A stretch of 46,483 bases of DNA from Lachnospiraceae bacterium (GCA_021202635.1 JAJQCQ010000019.1:1-46483), one strand, 5' to 3'; counted from the stretch's first letter, positions 1 to 7,311 are shown. Program-made: numbers and translations. The notes: generated by a model from the sequence alone, not told the origin.

Positions 1-806
1 CAATTACCAACCAGATAGGGCTGCTGGAAAAGGAGCTGGGGGTAAAATTATTTGAGCGGATCGGGCGCAAAAACGTACTTACGCAGGAAGGGAAACAGCT
101 GATTCCTTATGTGGATCAGGTGCTTTCGTCCGTCAAGGCACTGGAAGGCTTCGAAGAAAGCCTGGCCGAAAACAGCGGGGAGGTCAGGGTTGGCGCGGCG
201 GAAACCATGCTTTGCTATAAGCTTCCGCCTGTCATACGGGAATTCACGCATACCGCACCGAAGGCTCAGCTGCTACTGAAGTCCATGGGCTGTCATGACG
301 TGCGGGACGCACTGGTCAGGGGGGAGATTGATGTTGGGATTTTTTACAGGGATATTGGAGGAATTGCGGACTGCCTGGAAATGAAGGAGATTGGCACGTA
401 TTCTCTTTCCTGCGTTGCATCCCCTGAGACGGCTGCTTCCTGCGGGAACCTGTCAATGGCTGGGCAGCAGCTTTCTGTTCCGTTTTTGAGCAATGAGCCA
501 AACTGTATTTACCGGGTTATTTTTGAGGAATATCTCCGGGAGCAGAATATTTCCACAGGCAGAACAATTGAACTCTGGAGTATCCCGACTGTCAAAAAAC
601 TGGTTGAAAATAATCTTGGCATTACATATCTTCCCAGGTTTACCACAGAAGAGGAAGTCAGAAACGGCACACTGCAGGAAATACCGGTTTCCGTTCAGCA
701 CAGCGAAATCACAGCTGTTTGCTGCTGGCATAAGAATAAATGGCTCAGCCCGGTCATGCGGCTGTTTCTGGATTTGTGTCAGCAGGAATCCGCCTTTACC
801 TTATAG
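1..806 (+). CDS. LysR-family transcriptional regulator, 5' end outside window
   Basis: The reading frame is open from base 3, so the N-terminus lies before the window. The first visible residues (ITNQIGLLEKELGVKLFERI) are the second half of a LysR winged helix-turn-helix, including the typical GVKLFER turn. The rest is the periplasmic-binding-protein-like effector domain (GEIDVGIFY; a C-terminal segment with NNLGITYLPRF, where LysR proteins usually read GxGIxxLP). The protein ends at a TAG at 804-806. It should bind DNA as a dimer or tetramer and sense a small ligand. Its target cannot be assigned because the upstream neighbour is not visible. The next gene downstream is a broken LysR on the opposite strand, so this gene ends a convergent pair. 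Confidence 0.9.
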   Translation, partial: ITNQIGLLEKELGVKLFERIGRKNVLTQEGKQLIPYVDQVLSSVKALEGFEESLAENSGEVRVGAAETMLCYKLPPVIREFTHTAPKAQLLLKSMGCHDVRDALVRGEIDVGIFYRDIGGIADCLEMKEIGTYSLSCVASPETAASCGNLSMAGQQLSVPFLSNEPNCIYRVIFEEYLREQNISTGRTIELWSIPTVKKLVENNLGITYLPRFTTEEEVRNGTLQEIPVSVQHSEITAVCCWHKNKWLSPVMRLFLDLCQQESAFTL

Positions 807-885
807 TGCTACAGGGAAAATCGCTGACTGGTAATTTGTTGTGCGTAGCGGATGGCAGACGGAAGCACCGTTTTTTCCTATGGCT

Positions 886-914
886 CGCTTCATGACAGTG
901 AAGCGGGAATTTTT
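886..914 (+). terminator. Possible intrinsic terminator between convergent LysR genes
   Basis: CGCTTCA (886-892) and TGAAGCG (899-905) form a perfect 7-bp stem with a 6-base loop. A run of five T follows on the plus strand at 910-914. It sits between the stop codons of the two convergent LysR reading frames. The stem is short, so the call is tentative. Confidence 0.35.
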
Positions 915-918
915 GCTT

Positions 919-1423
919 TCATGGCAGCTCGTTTTTGTGTTCCTGCAGGTATTCAATGAAGCGTTTGCTTGCGATGGGCAGGCTGTCCGGATCTTTGCAG
1001 GCCACTGCAAGGGAGCGGTATACGGGCGGATCGATCGGCAGACAAGCGATATCATAGTTTGTACGCCGAAGCACCAGCTCAGCCAGTATACTGATTCCCA
1101 GCCCCGCCTCCACCATTGTCATGATCGCGTAGTCATCGTGGATTGTGTATTTGATATCCGGTTTCCAGGCCTTTGATTTCATTTGCCTTTTCCAGCATGG
1201 CATTATACTGATAAATGCTGCGCTCAATAAATGGGTATAATTCCGCACCTACCAGAGTCAGACGGACGCCTGTCCGGGAACGGGTCAGGAGCCGGATTGC
1301 CAGTTCTTCCTCCAGGGAGGCGATCATCTGGCTGACAGACGACTGCGTATAGCCAAGTGCTTCTGCGGCTTTCGTAAAACTCCCCACTTCTACTATTTTC
1401 TGTAATGCAATGTATCGGTTCAT
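919..1423 (-). pseudogene. LysR-family regulator, internal deletion plus frameshift
   Basis: The minus strand carries an intact LysR N-terminus (start 1421-1423, MNRYIALQKIVEVGSFTKAA, helix-turn-helix with GYTQSSVSQMIASLEEEL) that runs to about residue 89 (KGLETG) and then stops at 1133. In another frame the C-terminal third of a LysR effector domain continues (KPDIKYTIHDDYAIM, then VEAGLGISILAELVLRR) to a stop at 919. The frames switch around 1165-1180. Joined, about 170 residues remain where the family has about 295, so roughly 110-125 codons of the ligand-binding domain are missing. The truncated product could still bind DNA. The promoter upstream remains near-perfect, which suggests recent loss. 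Confidence 0.8.
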
Positions 1424-1473
1424 TTGATAAATTGCCTTTCATAATAATAAGATCAGATTAATTTGTTTTACTT

Positions 1474-1502
1474 ATTATATTTTTGGGTATATGATATGTC
1501 AA
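1474..1502 (-). promoter_or_regulatory. Sigma-A promoter of the broken LysR gene
   Basis: On the minus strand TTGACA (1497-1502) and TATAAT (1474-1479) are separated by exactly 17 bases, a consensus vegetative promoter. Transcription would start near 1467, about 45 bases before the ATG. It lies in the divergent gap with the DUF2284 gene, where a LysR protein would normally bind. Confidence 0.75.
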
Positions 1503-1531
1503 GAAAATAAGCTTGGTTTGGAGGAATAAAG

Positions 1532-2068
1532 ATGCTGAAAGAAAAAAGCCAGGTAATTGAGCAGGTACTACTGGATTTCCCCATTTGTGAATATACATTC
1601 GGGAAAGTGGAGCAGATACCGTTTTCTGATAAAGTGTGGTTTATTTGCGAAACGGATTGTGAACGATATGGACATTCATGGGCCTGTCCTCCTTATTGCG
1701 GCGATTTAAAAGAAAAAATTCAATATTGCAAAAAATACAGTCAGTTTCTTATTTTCTCCACGGTTACAGAAGTCAAAAACCGTTGGGATCAGGAAGAATG
1801 TTTAAAGGTAAAAACGGTACATGAAAAAATAACCAGGGAGATCAGAGAGCAGCTACAGGAGCAGATAAAGGATTTTTATATACTGTCAACCGGCTGTACT
1901 GCCTGTGAAAAATGTGCGTGCCCGGAAGAGCCATGCAGACATCCGGAAAGCCGTCTTTCATCTATGGAAAGTCATGGAATCGTTATTCTTCAATTGGTGA
2001 ATGAGATGGGACTGACTTACGCGTTTGATAATGATTCCGTTGTATATTTTAGTATGATTCTGTTTTAA
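1532..2068 (+). CDS. DUF2284 cysteine-rich predicted metal-binding protein
   Basis: A 178-residue protein with the layout of the DUF2284 / COG5423 family. Cysteines sit at 39, 43, 52 and 56 (including a CPPYCG motif) and in a second cluster CTACEKCACPEEPC (122, 125, 128, 130, 135). The second cluster resembles ferredoxin-type Fe-S ligation, though Zn is also possible. There is no signal peptide or membrane segment, so it is cytoplasmic. The start ATG follows GGAGGAA at good spacing. The family has no established biochemical role; it is common in anaerobes near redox enzymes. Here it is divergent from a broken LysR gene, which probably once controlled it, and 132 bases upstream of the decarboxylase. 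Confidence 0.8.
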   Translation: MLKEKSQVIEQVLLDFPICEYTFGKVEQIPFSDKVWFICETDCERYGHSWACPPYCGDLKEKIQYCKKYSQFLIFSTVTEVKNRWDQEECLKVKTVHEKITREIREQLQEQIKDFYILSTGCTACEKCACPEEPCRHPESRLSSMESHGIVILQLVNEMGLTYAFDNDSVVYFSMILF

Positions 2069-2200
2069 TGTTGGATTGCTGATAAATCGTATTTCCTAAT
2101 GCTTATATTAGAAACATTCGTTTTACTTATCTTCCGTCGTGATATACAATACTGTCAGGTTCTTAAAACCAGATTTAAAATATTCAGGGGGGAATAGAAG

Positions 2201-3619
2201 ATGGATGCAAAAGATAACTCGCTGCTGATCAGCGCATATTCAGCAGATGCTTTCAGGGCGGAAGCCCCGAGAATCATGGAATTGATTGGCAGGGAACTGG
2301 AACTTCTGCAGACGGACAACAGCCAGAAGACGATTGAGCGCAGAACACCACAGGAACAGCTTTCCTTCTGGCAGGAAGATTTCGATTCTGGTGAGCCCTG
2401 CAGTCTGGAGGAGTTTTCTGAAGAAATTATGGAGCGCTCGATTCATTTCCACAACAAGGGCTACATGGGACATCAGGTAGCGGTTACCCTGCCGGTAACT
2501 GCCCTGACCAGCGCTTTGATCGGCTATATGAACAACTGCACGACGGTTTATGAGCTGGGAATGACTGGGAACGCGATGGAGAAGGTGGTCATATCCCATC
2601 TGGCTGAAAAATTCGGATACAGCAAAGGGGCGACCGGGTTTGTGACGTCCGGCGGTTCAATGGGAAACCTGACCGCACTCGTCACCGCCAGGACTTCATC
2701 GGGCGTCCGTGAGCAGGATTATCCGAAGCTGGCGGTTATGGTTTCGGAGGAAGCGCATTACAGCGTGGAGCGCGCGGCGAAGATCATGGGAATCCAAAGT
2801 GACCATATCATAAAGGTACCGGCCGGGGATGATTTTTCAATGCGGACCGACCTGCTGGAAAGTTGTTATGAAGAAGCTGTGAAGGCGGGGAAAATCGTAT
2901 TCTGCGTAGTTGGCTGTGCCTGCACGACATCGGTCGGCGCACATGACAATCTGGAGGCGATTGCCGAATTTGCAACGAAACATAATATCTGGTTCCATGT
3001 CGATGGCGCGCATGGCGGCGCGGCGATTTTCTCGGATAAATATCGCTATCTGCTTAAGGGTATTGAGCATTCGGATTCCCTGATCGTAGACTTCCATAAG
3101 ATGATGATGACGCCGCCGCTCTCCACAGCAGTGATTTATAATGCAGGGCACCGCAAGATCAATGAATTTTCCCCAAAGGCCGCTTACCTGTGGCAGGATC
3201 AGCTTTCCGAGGAATGGTGGAATTCGGCGAAGCACACACTGGAATGCACAAAGCCCTTGTCGGTTATCCATACCTATGCGATCATGCGGCTGTATGGAGA
3301 TGAAATCTACCGTCAGAACGTAGATACACTTTATGACCTGGGGAAACAGTTTGCCGGGATGATTCGGGAGCAGAATGATATGGAGCTTGCGCTTTGGCCG
3401 AACAGCAATATTGTATGTTTCCGGTTTGTGCCGGATTGTGGTGATATCAATGAAGTTAATAAAGTGATAGCGGAAGAACTTTTGAAGGATGGTACTTATT
3501 ACACCGTCAGCACGGTGATACGGGGACAGTTTTTCCTTCGCGTCACGCTTATGAACCCACTGACAGGGACAGAAGAACTAACAGGACTGCTGCAGAAAGT
3601 CAGGGAAGCGGCAGCGTAG
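2201..3619 (+). CDS. PLP-dependent group II amino acid decarboxylase
   Basis: A 472-residue fold-type I pyridoxal-phosphate enzyme of the group II decarboxylase family (aromatic L-amino acid, glutamate and 2,4-diaminobutyrate decarboxylases). Visible landmarks are the phosphate-binding SGGSMGNLTAL (150-160), the PLP-stacking His186 in SEEAHYSVE, Asp268 in HVDGAHGG, which contacts the pyridine nitrogen, and the Schiff-base Lys300 in DFHKMMM. Length is normal and all catalytic residues are present. The amino acid substrate cannot be read from sequence. The product would be an amine plus CO2. A G-rich ribosome binding site precedes the ATG. The PhzF gene follows with its start 19 bases after this stop, so the two are probably co-transcribed and may act on one pathway. 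Confidence 0.88.
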   Translation: MDAKDNSLLISAYSADAFRAEAPRIMELIGRELELLQTDNSQKTIERRTPQEQLSFWQEDFDSGEPCSLEEFSEEIMERSIHFHNKGYMGHQVAVTLPVTALTSALIGYMNNCTTVYELGMTGNAMEKVVISHLAEKFGYSKGATGFVTSGGSMGNLTALVTARTSSGVREQDYPKLAVMVSEEAHYSVERAAKIMGIQSDHIIKVPAGDDFSMRTDLLESCYEEAVKAGKIVFCVVGCACTTSVGAHDNLEAIAEFATKHNIWFHVDGAHGGAAIFSDKYRYLLKGIEHSDSLIVDFHKMMMTPPLSTAVIYNAGHRKINEFSPKAAYLWQDQLSEEWWNSAKHTLECTKPLSVIHTYAIMRLYGDEIYRQNVDTLYDLGKQFAGMIREQNDMELALWPNSNIVCFRFVPDCGDINEVNKVIAEELLKDGTYYTVSTVIRGQFFLRVTLMNPLTGTEELTGLLQKVREAAA

Positions 3620-3638
3620 CTTAATGGAGAAAAAGAAA

Positions 3639-4421
3639 ATGAAACAATATATTGTAGACGCATTTACTGATAAGGTATTCCACGGAAACCCAGCAGCGAT
3701 ATGTGTCATGAATACATGGCTGGATGAGGAGACGATGATACAGATTACCTGTGAAAACAATCTTTCGGAAACCGCATTTGCGGTTCCGGAAGGGGATGGA
3801 TATTACCTGCGCTGGTTTACACCGGGAGGAGAAATTGATCTGTGCGGACATGCGACGCTGGGAACTGCGTATGTGATTCTTACTTATCTGAAACCGGAGT
3901 GGGAGGAAGTGACATTCCAAACCATGAGTGGTCCTTTGCGTGTTGTAAGAAAAGGTGAATTGTTTGAAATGGATTTTCCGGTTTATGATCTGAAATCGGT
4001 TGCTGTCACATCTGCCATAACGGAGGCTCTGGGGGAAAAACCGGAAGAAGCGTACATGGGACGAGATCTTCTGTGCGTGTTTGAAAAAGAAGAAACGGTA
4101 CGTAATCTGACACCAGATCTGGAAAAGGTGAAAGCTCTGGACGGTCTGCTGCTGCAGGTGACAGCCAGAAGTACAAATTCTTCCTATGACTGTGTCTCCC
4201 GTTCCTTTGCGCCGAAACTGGATGTCGCGGAAGACCCGGTCTGCGGCTCCGGTCATTGTCACATTATTCCTTACTGGGCGAAGAAAACAGGGAAGAACAG
4301 TCTGACCGCATACCAGGCATCACGCCGCGGAGGTACGCTGTATTGTAAAATGGATGGCAACCGTATTTATATAAGTGGAAAGGTGGTATTATATTCGGTA
4401 GCGGAGATCTGTGGCTTTTGA
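3639..4421 (+). CDS. PhzF-family isomerase/epimerase
   Basis: A protein of the PhzF (PhzC/PhzF) superfamily, two similar halves of diaminopimelate-epimerase fold. The start at 3639 is chosen because GGAG lies about 9 bases before it, inside the alternative upstream ATG at 3624. The N-terminus MKQYIVDAFTDKVFHGNPAA is typical. The catalytic acid is Glu44 in NNLSETAF. DLCGHATLGTAYV and EDPVCGSGH are the two conserved half-site loops. At 260 residues the length is normal for the family. In phenazine makers PhzF isomerises dihydro-3-hydroxyanthranilate; most other members have unknown substrates and no phenazine genes are seen here. Close coupling to the decarboxylase suggests a shared amine or amino-acid-derived substrate. 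Confidence 0.88.
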   Translation: MKQYIVDAFTDKVFHGNPAAICVMNTWLDEETMIQITCENNLSETAFAVPEGDGYYLRWFTPGGEIDLCGHATLGTAYVILTYLKPEWEEVTFQTMSGPLRVVRKGELFEMDFPVYDLKSVAVTSAITEALGEKPEEAYMGRDLLCVFEKEETVRNLTPDLEKVKALDGLLLQVTARSTNSSYDCVSRSFAPKLDVAEDPVCGSGHCHIIPYWAKKTGKNSLTAYQASRRGGTLYCKMDGNRIYISGKVVLYSVAEICGF

Positions 4422-4548
4422 TACTTGTGAAGTTGGAGTGCATAAGGAGCGGAACACGGTGTCGGTGGAGTGGGGATATGTGAACGAGAATGTTTAATGA
4501 AGGTGAGTGGCAAATAACAACAGAGAAACAATATATAGAAGAAAATCA

Positions 4549-4560
4549 GTTGACGTCAAC
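4549..4560. promoter_or_regulatory. 12-bp perfect palindrome, possible operator
   Basis: GTTGACGTCAAC is a perfect palindrome. It overlaps a TTGACG hexamer (4550-4555); TATACC follows at 4576-4581 after 20 bases. Such a long spacer is seen at promoters of MerR-family regulators, but no MerR gene is in the window. It may mark the 5' end of the structured transcript described next. Confidence 0.35.
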
Positions 4561-4600
4561 AAAATCTTGCGTTACTATACCCTCGAAAGCTGATTTGATT

Positions 4601-4650
4601 CATCCCAAACGGATGGATGAGGGGATTTTATCCCGGCGGTTCTGGCCGGG
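4601..4650 (+). promoter_or_regulatory. Structured leader with mutually exclusive hairpins
   Basis: Three stems follow one another: CATCC/GGATG (4601-4605/4611-4615), GGGAT/ATCCC (4622-4626/4630-4634) and CCCGGC/GCCGGG (4632-4637/4645-4650). The last two share bases 4632-4634, so they cannot form together. A strong terminator follows at 4705. The 441 bases between the PhzF stop and the next gene hold no convincing protein gene. This could be an attenuator, a small RNA of about 150 nt, or a relic leader. I do not recognise a known riboswitch class. Confidence 0.35.
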
Positions 4651-4704
4651 AGAGAAATTTGGAAATCGTTTTGTGTTTCATGAAAAGTAAAGAGAGATTT
4701 CGGT

Positions 4705-4743
4705 AAAGCATTCAGGAAGGTGGTTTCTGAGTGCTTTTTTCTT
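4705..4743 (+). terminator. Intrinsic terminator
   Basis: AAAGCATTCAG (4705-4715) pairs with CTGAGTGCTTT (4727-4737) with a single G-U pair, followed by a T-rich tail. It would end transcripts from the PhzF operon or from the structured leader before the SSB-like gene. Confidence 0.75.
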
Positions 4744-4862
4744 TGCCCAAAATCAGGGAACACGGGAAAATCAGGAAGGAAGGCTGCAGGCATTTACAGG
4801 CTTTCAGAAAATTTGGTTATGGGATATAGCCGTTGTTCAGACAGGAAAAGGAGGAGACACAG

Positions 4863-5039
4863 ATGAATAAGGTGATCTTAATGGGACGTCTGGTGGACGA
4901 CCCGGAAATTTATGATTCAGCCGATGGAGATGCGATAGGCCTGGCAAAATTCCGCCTGGCTGTGGACCGCAGGTTTAAAAAGAGGATTGATGACCGTTTC
5001 GATGATATGGATGAGCTGGATGAACTGCCGTTCCAGTAA
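4863..5039 (+). CDS. SSB-like miniprotein lacking most of the OB fold
   Basis: The start at 4863 follows AAAGGAGGAGACACAG, a strong binding site; an in-frame upstream start at 4833 lacks one. The product is 58 residues. Residues 1-37 match the first strands of a single-stranded DNA-binding protein (MNKVILMGRLVDDPEIYDS, then FRLAVDRRFKKR). It then jumps straight to an acidic tail ending DDMDELDELPFQ, like the protein-interaction tip of SSB. Normal SSBs are 110-180 residues and contain the rest of the OB fold, which is missing here. It may be a decayed mobile-element gene with an in-frame deletion, or a functional decoy presenting the SSB tail. The final Gln after PF is unusual. Confidence 0.65.
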   Translation: MNKVILMGRLVDDPEIYDSADGDAIGLAKFRLAVDRRFKKRIDDRFDDMDELDELPFQ

Positions 5040-5096
5040 GCACGGTATGGCTGGGGGCAGCACTGTACCGGCCAGGCGTAAGAAAAGGAGAACATG

Positions 5097-5460
5097 ATGG
5101 ATGATGTAAAAAAAATGGGTCAGGAATAACAGGAAAATTTTTGTGGCGTCGGTACTGGCTGGATTCATACTGACGCCTCTTTTATGGCCATTTTTCCTGG
5201 GGATTATTTACAACACGCTGTCCCTGGCCGGGCCGGTGTTTCTTATCCTTGCCGGCCTGAAGATATGGCAATCAAAATCAACGACACCCAGAAAAGAAAT
5301 ACGATGCTCGGCCTTCGGGTGCGCGATGCGTTTCAGAAAATGGAAAAATACCGCGATGCGGCGTAAGACTGTCAGCAGGGATGGATGCGGGCCAGGACTG
5401 GCCTGGGACAAAGGAAAAGGAGAAAAAGATGTTTACGATTATTTCAAAGAAAAAATATGA
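5097..5460 (+). pseudogene. Small membrane protein gene disrupted in a poly-A run
   Basis: An ATG at 5097 with GGAG six bases upstream starts MDDVKK and hits a stop after ten codons. Removing one A from the run of eight (5108-5115) joins it to a frame reading KKWVRNNRKIFVASVLAG, then a hydrophobic stretch with LLWPFFLGIIYNTLSLAGP, a plausible small two-helix membrane protein. The frame then continues to 5460 with low-complexity residues that look non-native. A third frame at 5265-5366 (MAIKINDTQKRN to KYRDAA) also looks protein-like, so a second lesion is possible. It lies between other mobile-element-type small genes. No family recognised. Confidence 0.45.
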
Positions 5461-5917
5461 CCGGGAGAAGAGACGTCTGGAACTGAGCCAGATGGTGCTG
5501 AAGGATAAGGAAAAGGCACTGTAAGAGGAAGCGGCATCACGGCTGTTCCTTGAGACAGAGAACCTGGAACTGAAACGGCAGCTTTCCGAGCAGGAGCGGC
5601 GTATGGACTGCCTGGAGGACCGGGTGCGCGCGGAACTCTGGCAGAAGATACATGCGATCCTGACGGAGCCGGGAAAAGATGGGAAAAAGTATCCGGAGCG
5701 CTGCGGCTGCTACCGGAACCCGGATACAGGGAACTGGGAAGTGGTGCTCGGCTGCAGCTTTTATGACGGGGAAGATGCAGAGCGGGTGGTATTTACAAAT
5801 CAGAAGGACGCGCACCTTTATTATTCGCTGCTCCGTGCATTTGAGCAGTACCCCTGGACCCCGGCCGGCTCAGATGATTTTTGGGATGGTGCGCCGGAAC
5901 TGGAGGATGCGGCATGA
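5429..5917 (+). pseudogene. Accessory coiled-coil protein gene with in-frame TAA
   Basis: An ATG at 5429, preceded by AAAAGGAG, begins MFTIISKKKYDREKRRLEL. The frame is clean except for one TAA at 5522-5524, after which it continues without interruption to a stop at 5915-5917. The full product would be about 162 residues: a charged helical N-half (residues 8-65) and a compact C-half with CGCYRNPDTGNWEVVLGCSF. Re-initiation at ATG 5603 is possible because AGGAG lies six bases upstream, giving a 104-residue protein. The lesion is a single base change from a sense codon. The gene overlaps its downstream neighbour by four bases (ATGA). Family not recognised; the setting suggests a conjugative-element accessory gene. 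Confidence 0.55.
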
Positions 5918-6222
5918 AGAAAGCAATATCGCCTGAGACGGCAGATGCCTTTACTGACAGCATGAATATGAGCGCTTTCTTTGAAAAAGCTGCAGGAGAA
6001 TTTTGCCTTCCGGTAAGCAGAGATACCATATTTGACTGCCGGAAGATCACAGTTGCGTCGGATATCATAAGGCGCTGGTACGGCACAGTGGAGCATAAGC
6101 ATGGCAAAGCGTACCTTGCGGAACTGACGCGGTATCTGCTGTTGTGCGGGCCAAAAGAAAACAAAGAACTGAAAGCGGAACAGAGAGACGCACCACGTCA
6201 GCTTTCGTTGTTTGCAGAATAA
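5914..6222 (+). CDS. Small mobile-element protein with C-terminal clamp-binding-like motif
   Basis: The start at 5914 overlaps the upstream stop (ATGA), which fits translational coupling; the longer frame from 5881 has no binding site. The product is 102 residues, soluble and of unrecognised family. Residues 96-100 are QLSLF, two residues from the end, matching the bacterial sliding-clamp-binding consensus QL(S/D)LF. That would let the protein dock on DnaN. Cysteines are at 31, 42 and 78. It lies with an SSB fragment and a broken accessory gene, so a link to replication or transfer of a mobile element is reasonable but unproven. Confidence 0.6.
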   Translation: MKKAISPETADAFTDSMNMSAFFEKAAGEFCLPVSRDTIFDCRKITVASDIIRRWYGTVEHKHGKAYLAELTRYLLLCGPKENKELKAEQRDAPRQLSLFAE

Positions 6223-6224
6223 GG

Positions 6225-6252
6225 TTGCTTTTTCTGGCATACTGCTTATAAT
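6225..6252 (+). promoter_or_regulatory. Sigma-A promoter of the GNAT pair
   Basis: TTGCTT (6225-6230) and TATAAT (6247-6252) with a 16-base spacer. Transcription would start near 6259, about 40 bases before the first gene, which has a near-perfect AAGGAGGTG binding site. Confidence 0.6.
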
Positions 6253-6297
6253 ATAATTGTAACAGGGAAAGAACACTTATGTTAAGGAGGTGCAGCT

Positions 6298-6504
6298 ATG
6301 GCAACTTCGAGTATTTTGACTAATTTTACTATATCGGATAAAAAAACTGCTGAAAAATTTGCAGAAGCTTTGGAATGTGCATCAAAACAGCCTAAATGGC
6401 AGCCATCGGAGCCTGTTGAACCGCTGGAGAGAGATCCCGAAGCAATCCGTGCGATATTTGCAAGACGTGCAGAAAGGGCAAAAAATCGAAATGCCAATGT
6501 ATAA
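6298..6504 (+). CDS. Small protein, possible antitoxin of a GNAT pair
   Basis: A 68-residue protein translated from a very strong binding site (AAGGAGGTG seven bases upstream). It opens with a likely beta strand and helix (ATSSILTNFTISDKKTAEKF) and ends with a basic helix rich in Arg/Ala. No clear ribbon-helix-helix signature is visible, so the antitoxin assignment rests on size, strong expression signals and the 14-base overlap with the downstream acetyltransferase, as in type II toxin-antitoxin operons. It could equally be a small accessory protein of the acetyltransferase. Confidence 0.6.
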   Translation: MATSSILTNFTISDKKTAEKFAEALECASKQPKWQPSEPVEPLERDPEAIRAIFARRAERAKNRNANV

Positions 6505-7084
6505 AACATACCGGGTTATGGATTTTATTCAAATGGTCGGAGAAGAGGCGGTGAATGACCTCTTTTCCGACTTTTCCTGTGAATATAAAACAGGTATACA
6601 TAATGATGAAGTGGAAAATTTCCTTAAAAGGAATGCGGTAGAATTTACGAAAAAGAAGATGTTGATTACATATCTTGTAATGGATGACCAGGATCAGCTT
6701 GCCGGATACTTTACTCTGACACATAAACCAATTATAGTGCAGGATAAAGATTTATCAAAGACATCCAGGAAGAGACTTCTAAGACATGCAAAATATGATC
6801 CTGTGATTGATGCTTACAGTGTATCTGCTTTCCTGATTGCTCAAATCAGTAAGAACTATAACTTGCCTTCCAACGAACGTATAAATGGAATTAAACTGAT
6901 GGATATAAGTTTATCTGTGATAGATGATATTCAGCAGCAGATAGGCGGAGGAATTATTTTTTTGGAAGCCGAAGAGCACCAGGAATTACTTGATTTTTAT
7001 CGAAAACAGTTATTTTCGCCATTTGGTGTAAGATACTCGGATGATGAAAACACGAAATATATACAAATGATCCGTTTCTTATAG
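6491..7084 (+). CDS. GNAT-fold N-acetyltransferase, toxin-like
   Basis: The start at 6491 (MPMYKTYRVMDF) overlaps the upstream gene by 14 bases; the frame is open further up but only as its shadow. The product is 197 residues. Strands around KKMLITYLVMDDQDQLAGYFTL match the central GNAT sheet, SNERINGIKLMDISLSVI the acetyl-CoA region, and IIFLEAEEHQELLDFYRKQLF the GNAT C-terminal hallmark (bulge then xxFYxKxxF). The usual RxxGxG/A loop is degenerate (NERINGI). Related proteins are common next to a small upstream gene in mobile elements of Firmicutes. Toxin GNATs such as TacT acetylate aminoacyl-tRNA; whether this one does is inference. Confidence 0.7.
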   Translation: MPMYKTYRVMDFIQMVGEEAVNDLFSDFSCEYKTGIHNDEVENFLKRNAVEFTKKKMLITYLVMDDQDQLAGYFTLTHKPIIVQDKDLSKTSRKRLLRHAKYDPVIDAYSVSAFLIAQISKNYNLPSNERINGIKLMDISLSVIDDIQQQIGGGIIFLEAEEHQELLDFYRKQLFSPFGVRYSDDENTKYIQMIRFL

Positions 7085-7096
7085 CATGGTTAGATG

Positions 7097-7129
7097 TTAA
7101 AAAAGAAGGCCGGGGTCAAGAACCCCGGC
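7097..7129 (-). terminator. Intrinsic terminator, minus strand
   Basis: A perfect 8-bp stem GCCGGGGT (7109-7116) / ACCCCGGC (7122-7129). On the minus strand it is followed by CTTCTTTTTTAAC, so it terminates leftward transcripts such as the small membrane-protein fragment at 7174-7311. It also lies just after the GNAT gene but lacks a T-run on the plus strand. Confidence 0.65.
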
Positions 7130-7173
7130 AAGTATGAAAACCAAGCATTTCCAGTTCTTTCCCCGAAATATAA

Positions 7174-7311
7174 TCAGTATTTACCAAGATCATCTTCTTC
7201 TCCGCTCCTTATTTCCTTTATTCTTTGTACGCATACATAGATCATCGTGGCTGCCAGGACGATTGGAATGATACCAAGCAAAATTGCCCATGGCTTATAT
7301 CCTCTCCACAC
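7174..7311 (-). pseudogene. Small membrane protein, 5' end lost at a junction
   Basis: On the minus strand a frame reads GYKPWAILLGIIPIVLAATM, then IYVCVQRIKEIRSGEEDDLGKY and a stop at 7174. It is one transmembrane helix followed by a charged cytoplasmic tail, 45 codons counting from a GTG at 7309-7311. It has its own terminator 45 bases downstream. No binding site precedes the GTG and no ATG is available, and the reading frame dissolves where the plus-strand fragment begins. It is therefore more likely the 3' part of a truncated gene than a whole one. Confidence 0.5.

Noticed and set aside
4490-4690. 66-codon open frame after PhzF
   Set aside because: Overlaps the palindrome and hairpins, lacks a convincing start and shows no family resemblance.
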